In this document: positions 5,083-5,889 of the stretch, piece after piece | How the letters are laid out: each line of letters begins with the position of its first letter | How positions within the stretch are numbered: position 1 is the stretch's first letter | NCBI GenBank assembly: GCA_947645535.1 | Contig: CANSDD010000082.1 | Location: forward strand, 1 to 5,889 | Origin: an uncultured Mycoplasmatota bacterium | GTDB lineage: Bacteria > Bacillota_I > Bacilli_A > RF39 > UBA660 | Direction: 5' to 3' | DNA: 5,889 bases | The notes under the pieces: model-generated | What the model saw: only the letters and a program-made list of their open reading frames with translations | The model's database searches: none | What the model was told of the DNA's origin: nothing | Program-made: the position numbers and the translations under genes

Positions 5083-5889
5083 TCAAAATTCACTATATAT
5101 TAGCTTTGCTAATAAAAATTTCTTCATACAGTCATCTTCTAATATATTAATAGAAAATGTTCTACTTCCAACATGATTTACTGATGCTCCTAAATGATAA
5201 AATATTTCTTTATCTACAATTATATATCTATCATGAAATGTATCATCATATTTAATTTTTAAATTATCATATTGCTTTTGATATTTTTCAATATCAAGTT
5301 TGCTTAATAATCCATTCTTTTTCGTTATCAATTTTACTATTACTTCTACTTTTGAAATCATATCTAATACTGTTTTATCTGCATACCTATCTATAATAAT
5401 TAACTCTTGCTTTGATTCTTTCATTATATCTACTATTTTCGAATAGGCATCATAGATTTGTCCATTAAAATATATCTCATTTATCTTTTTCTTTTCTTCT
5501 AGTTTTGAAAATGATTCTTGTAATAATTTTATATCTTCTGTATTTTTCATTACTTGATTATTGATATACTTCTGTTTTATTAAGTTATTTCCTATATACT
5601 TTCGCATAGTTACAAAGGCTCTCATAATATTAATACTTACTTCTGAAGCAATAGAAGTTCTAAGTACAGTTGCTAGCATAGCTACTCCTTGTTCTGTAAA
5701 AATATATGGTAATTTTCTAATTCCTCCATATGTATTCCAACTTGAAGTTTCAAATTGAAACTTCAAGTTATCAAATTCTACTTGTGTTAATTGAAAATAA
5801 AAATCATTTGGAAATCTTTCTATATTTCTTTTTACTGCTAAATTTATTGTTTTAGTGCCATTTTTACAACCATATAGTTTAGCCAAATC
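5083..5889 (-). CDS. ORF6N-domain protein with C-terminal HKD (phospholipase D-like) domain, 5' end missing
   Basis: The reading frame runs off the right edge: the last bases read Asp-Leu-Ala-Lys-Leu-Tyr, the middle of the DLAKLYG motif, so the TTG at 5886 is an internal leucine and not the start. About 25–35 N-terminal residues are probably missing. Numbering from that leucine, an ORF6N DNA-binding domain covers about 1–95 (VKRNIERFPNDFYFQLT at 18–34, RKLPYIFTEQGVAMLATVLR at 57–76, IMRAFVTMRKY at 87–97). A Lys/Glu-rich helical linker follows (about 100–135), then a compact domain from YFNGQIYDAYS (139–149) through ELIIIDRYAD (161–170) to HDRYIIVD (218–225) and YHLGAS (230–235). HDRYIIVD fits an HxKx4D motif with Arg for Lys, a single HKD half. 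ORF6N is common in phage antirepressor-like regulators; the actual role here is unknown. It ends in TGA. Confidence 0.85.
   Translation of the reverse strand, partial: DLAKLYGCKNGTKTINLAVKRNIERFPNDFYFQLTQVEFDNLKFQFETSSWNTYGGIRKLPYIFTEQGVAMLATVLRTSIASEVSINIMRAFVTMRKYIGNNLIKQKYINNQVMKNTEDIKLLQESFSKLEEKKKINEIYFNGQIYDAYSKIVDIMKESKQELIIIDRYADKTVLDMISKVEVIVKLITKKNGLLSKLDIEKYQKQYDNLKIKYDDTFHDRYIIVDKEIFYHLGASVNHVGSRTFSINILEDDCMKKFLLAKLIYSEF

Noticed and set aside
5561..5758. Plus-strand open frame of 65 codons
   Set aside because: Antisense to the ORF6N domain, no start signal.
5884..5886. TTG at the right edge as the start of the ORF6N gene
   Set aside because: The codon is the leucine of the conserved DLAKLYG motif, the preceding codon is in frame (Asp), and no ribosome binding site can be seen; the true start is outside the window.

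Overview
This is a low-GC (roughly 30% by eye), AT-rich window with a core set of housekeeping genes typical of Bacilli / Mollicutes-related Firmicutes. UGA appears to be used as stop: the endonuclease IV gene and the ORF6N gene both end at TGA where their families normally end, while the other main genes end at TAA. A standard bacterial code is therefore expected, not a Mycoplasma-type code. The sodA–pbpA–rpmG order recalls Bacillus, and endonuclease IV next to a DUF2624 (YqfT-like) protein is another Bacilli neighbourhood. The species cannot be named from this.

Layout on the minus strand, in transcription order: sodA-like Fe/Mn superoxide dismutase (3699→3118), a class B penicillin-binding protein of the PbpA/PBP2 type that starts inside the end of sodA (3146→1062), ribosomal protein L33 with four zinc-ribbon cysteines (1018→851), a short, well-started but broken reading frame of unknown origin (835→654), and elongation factor P (635→78). 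EF-P is closed by a compact intrinsic terminator that begins in its stop codon (79→51). These genes lie close together and all read the same way, so a single transcript is plausible. A strong internal promoter at 1051–1078 can drive rpmG, the small frame and efp on their own. Together they cover cell-wall elongation, oxidative stress defence and translation.

Upstream of sodA, a DUF2624 protein gene (3784→4047, plus strand) diverges from it across an 84-bp gap with a symmetric -10 element. It then converges on, and overlaps by 16 bp, the gene for endonuclease IV (nfo, 4949→4032, minus), a base-excision repair enzyme with all nine zinc ligands visible. At the right edge is the 3' part of a gene for an ORF6N-domain protein with a C-terminal phospholipase-D/HKD-like domain (5889→5083, minus). 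This gene looks accessory or phage-related, and its start lies outside the window.

Most of the window is ordinary core genome. The points that merit a second look are: the broken, more GC-rich small frame between rpmG and efp; the SOD homologue that keeps its metal ligands but has lost several second-shell residues; an acidic calcium-loop-like insertion right after the KTGT motif of the PBP; and the ORF6N–HKD fusion. I found no CRISPR array, IS element, tRNA or rRNA, and I do not see convincing evidence for a wholly new multi-gene system.
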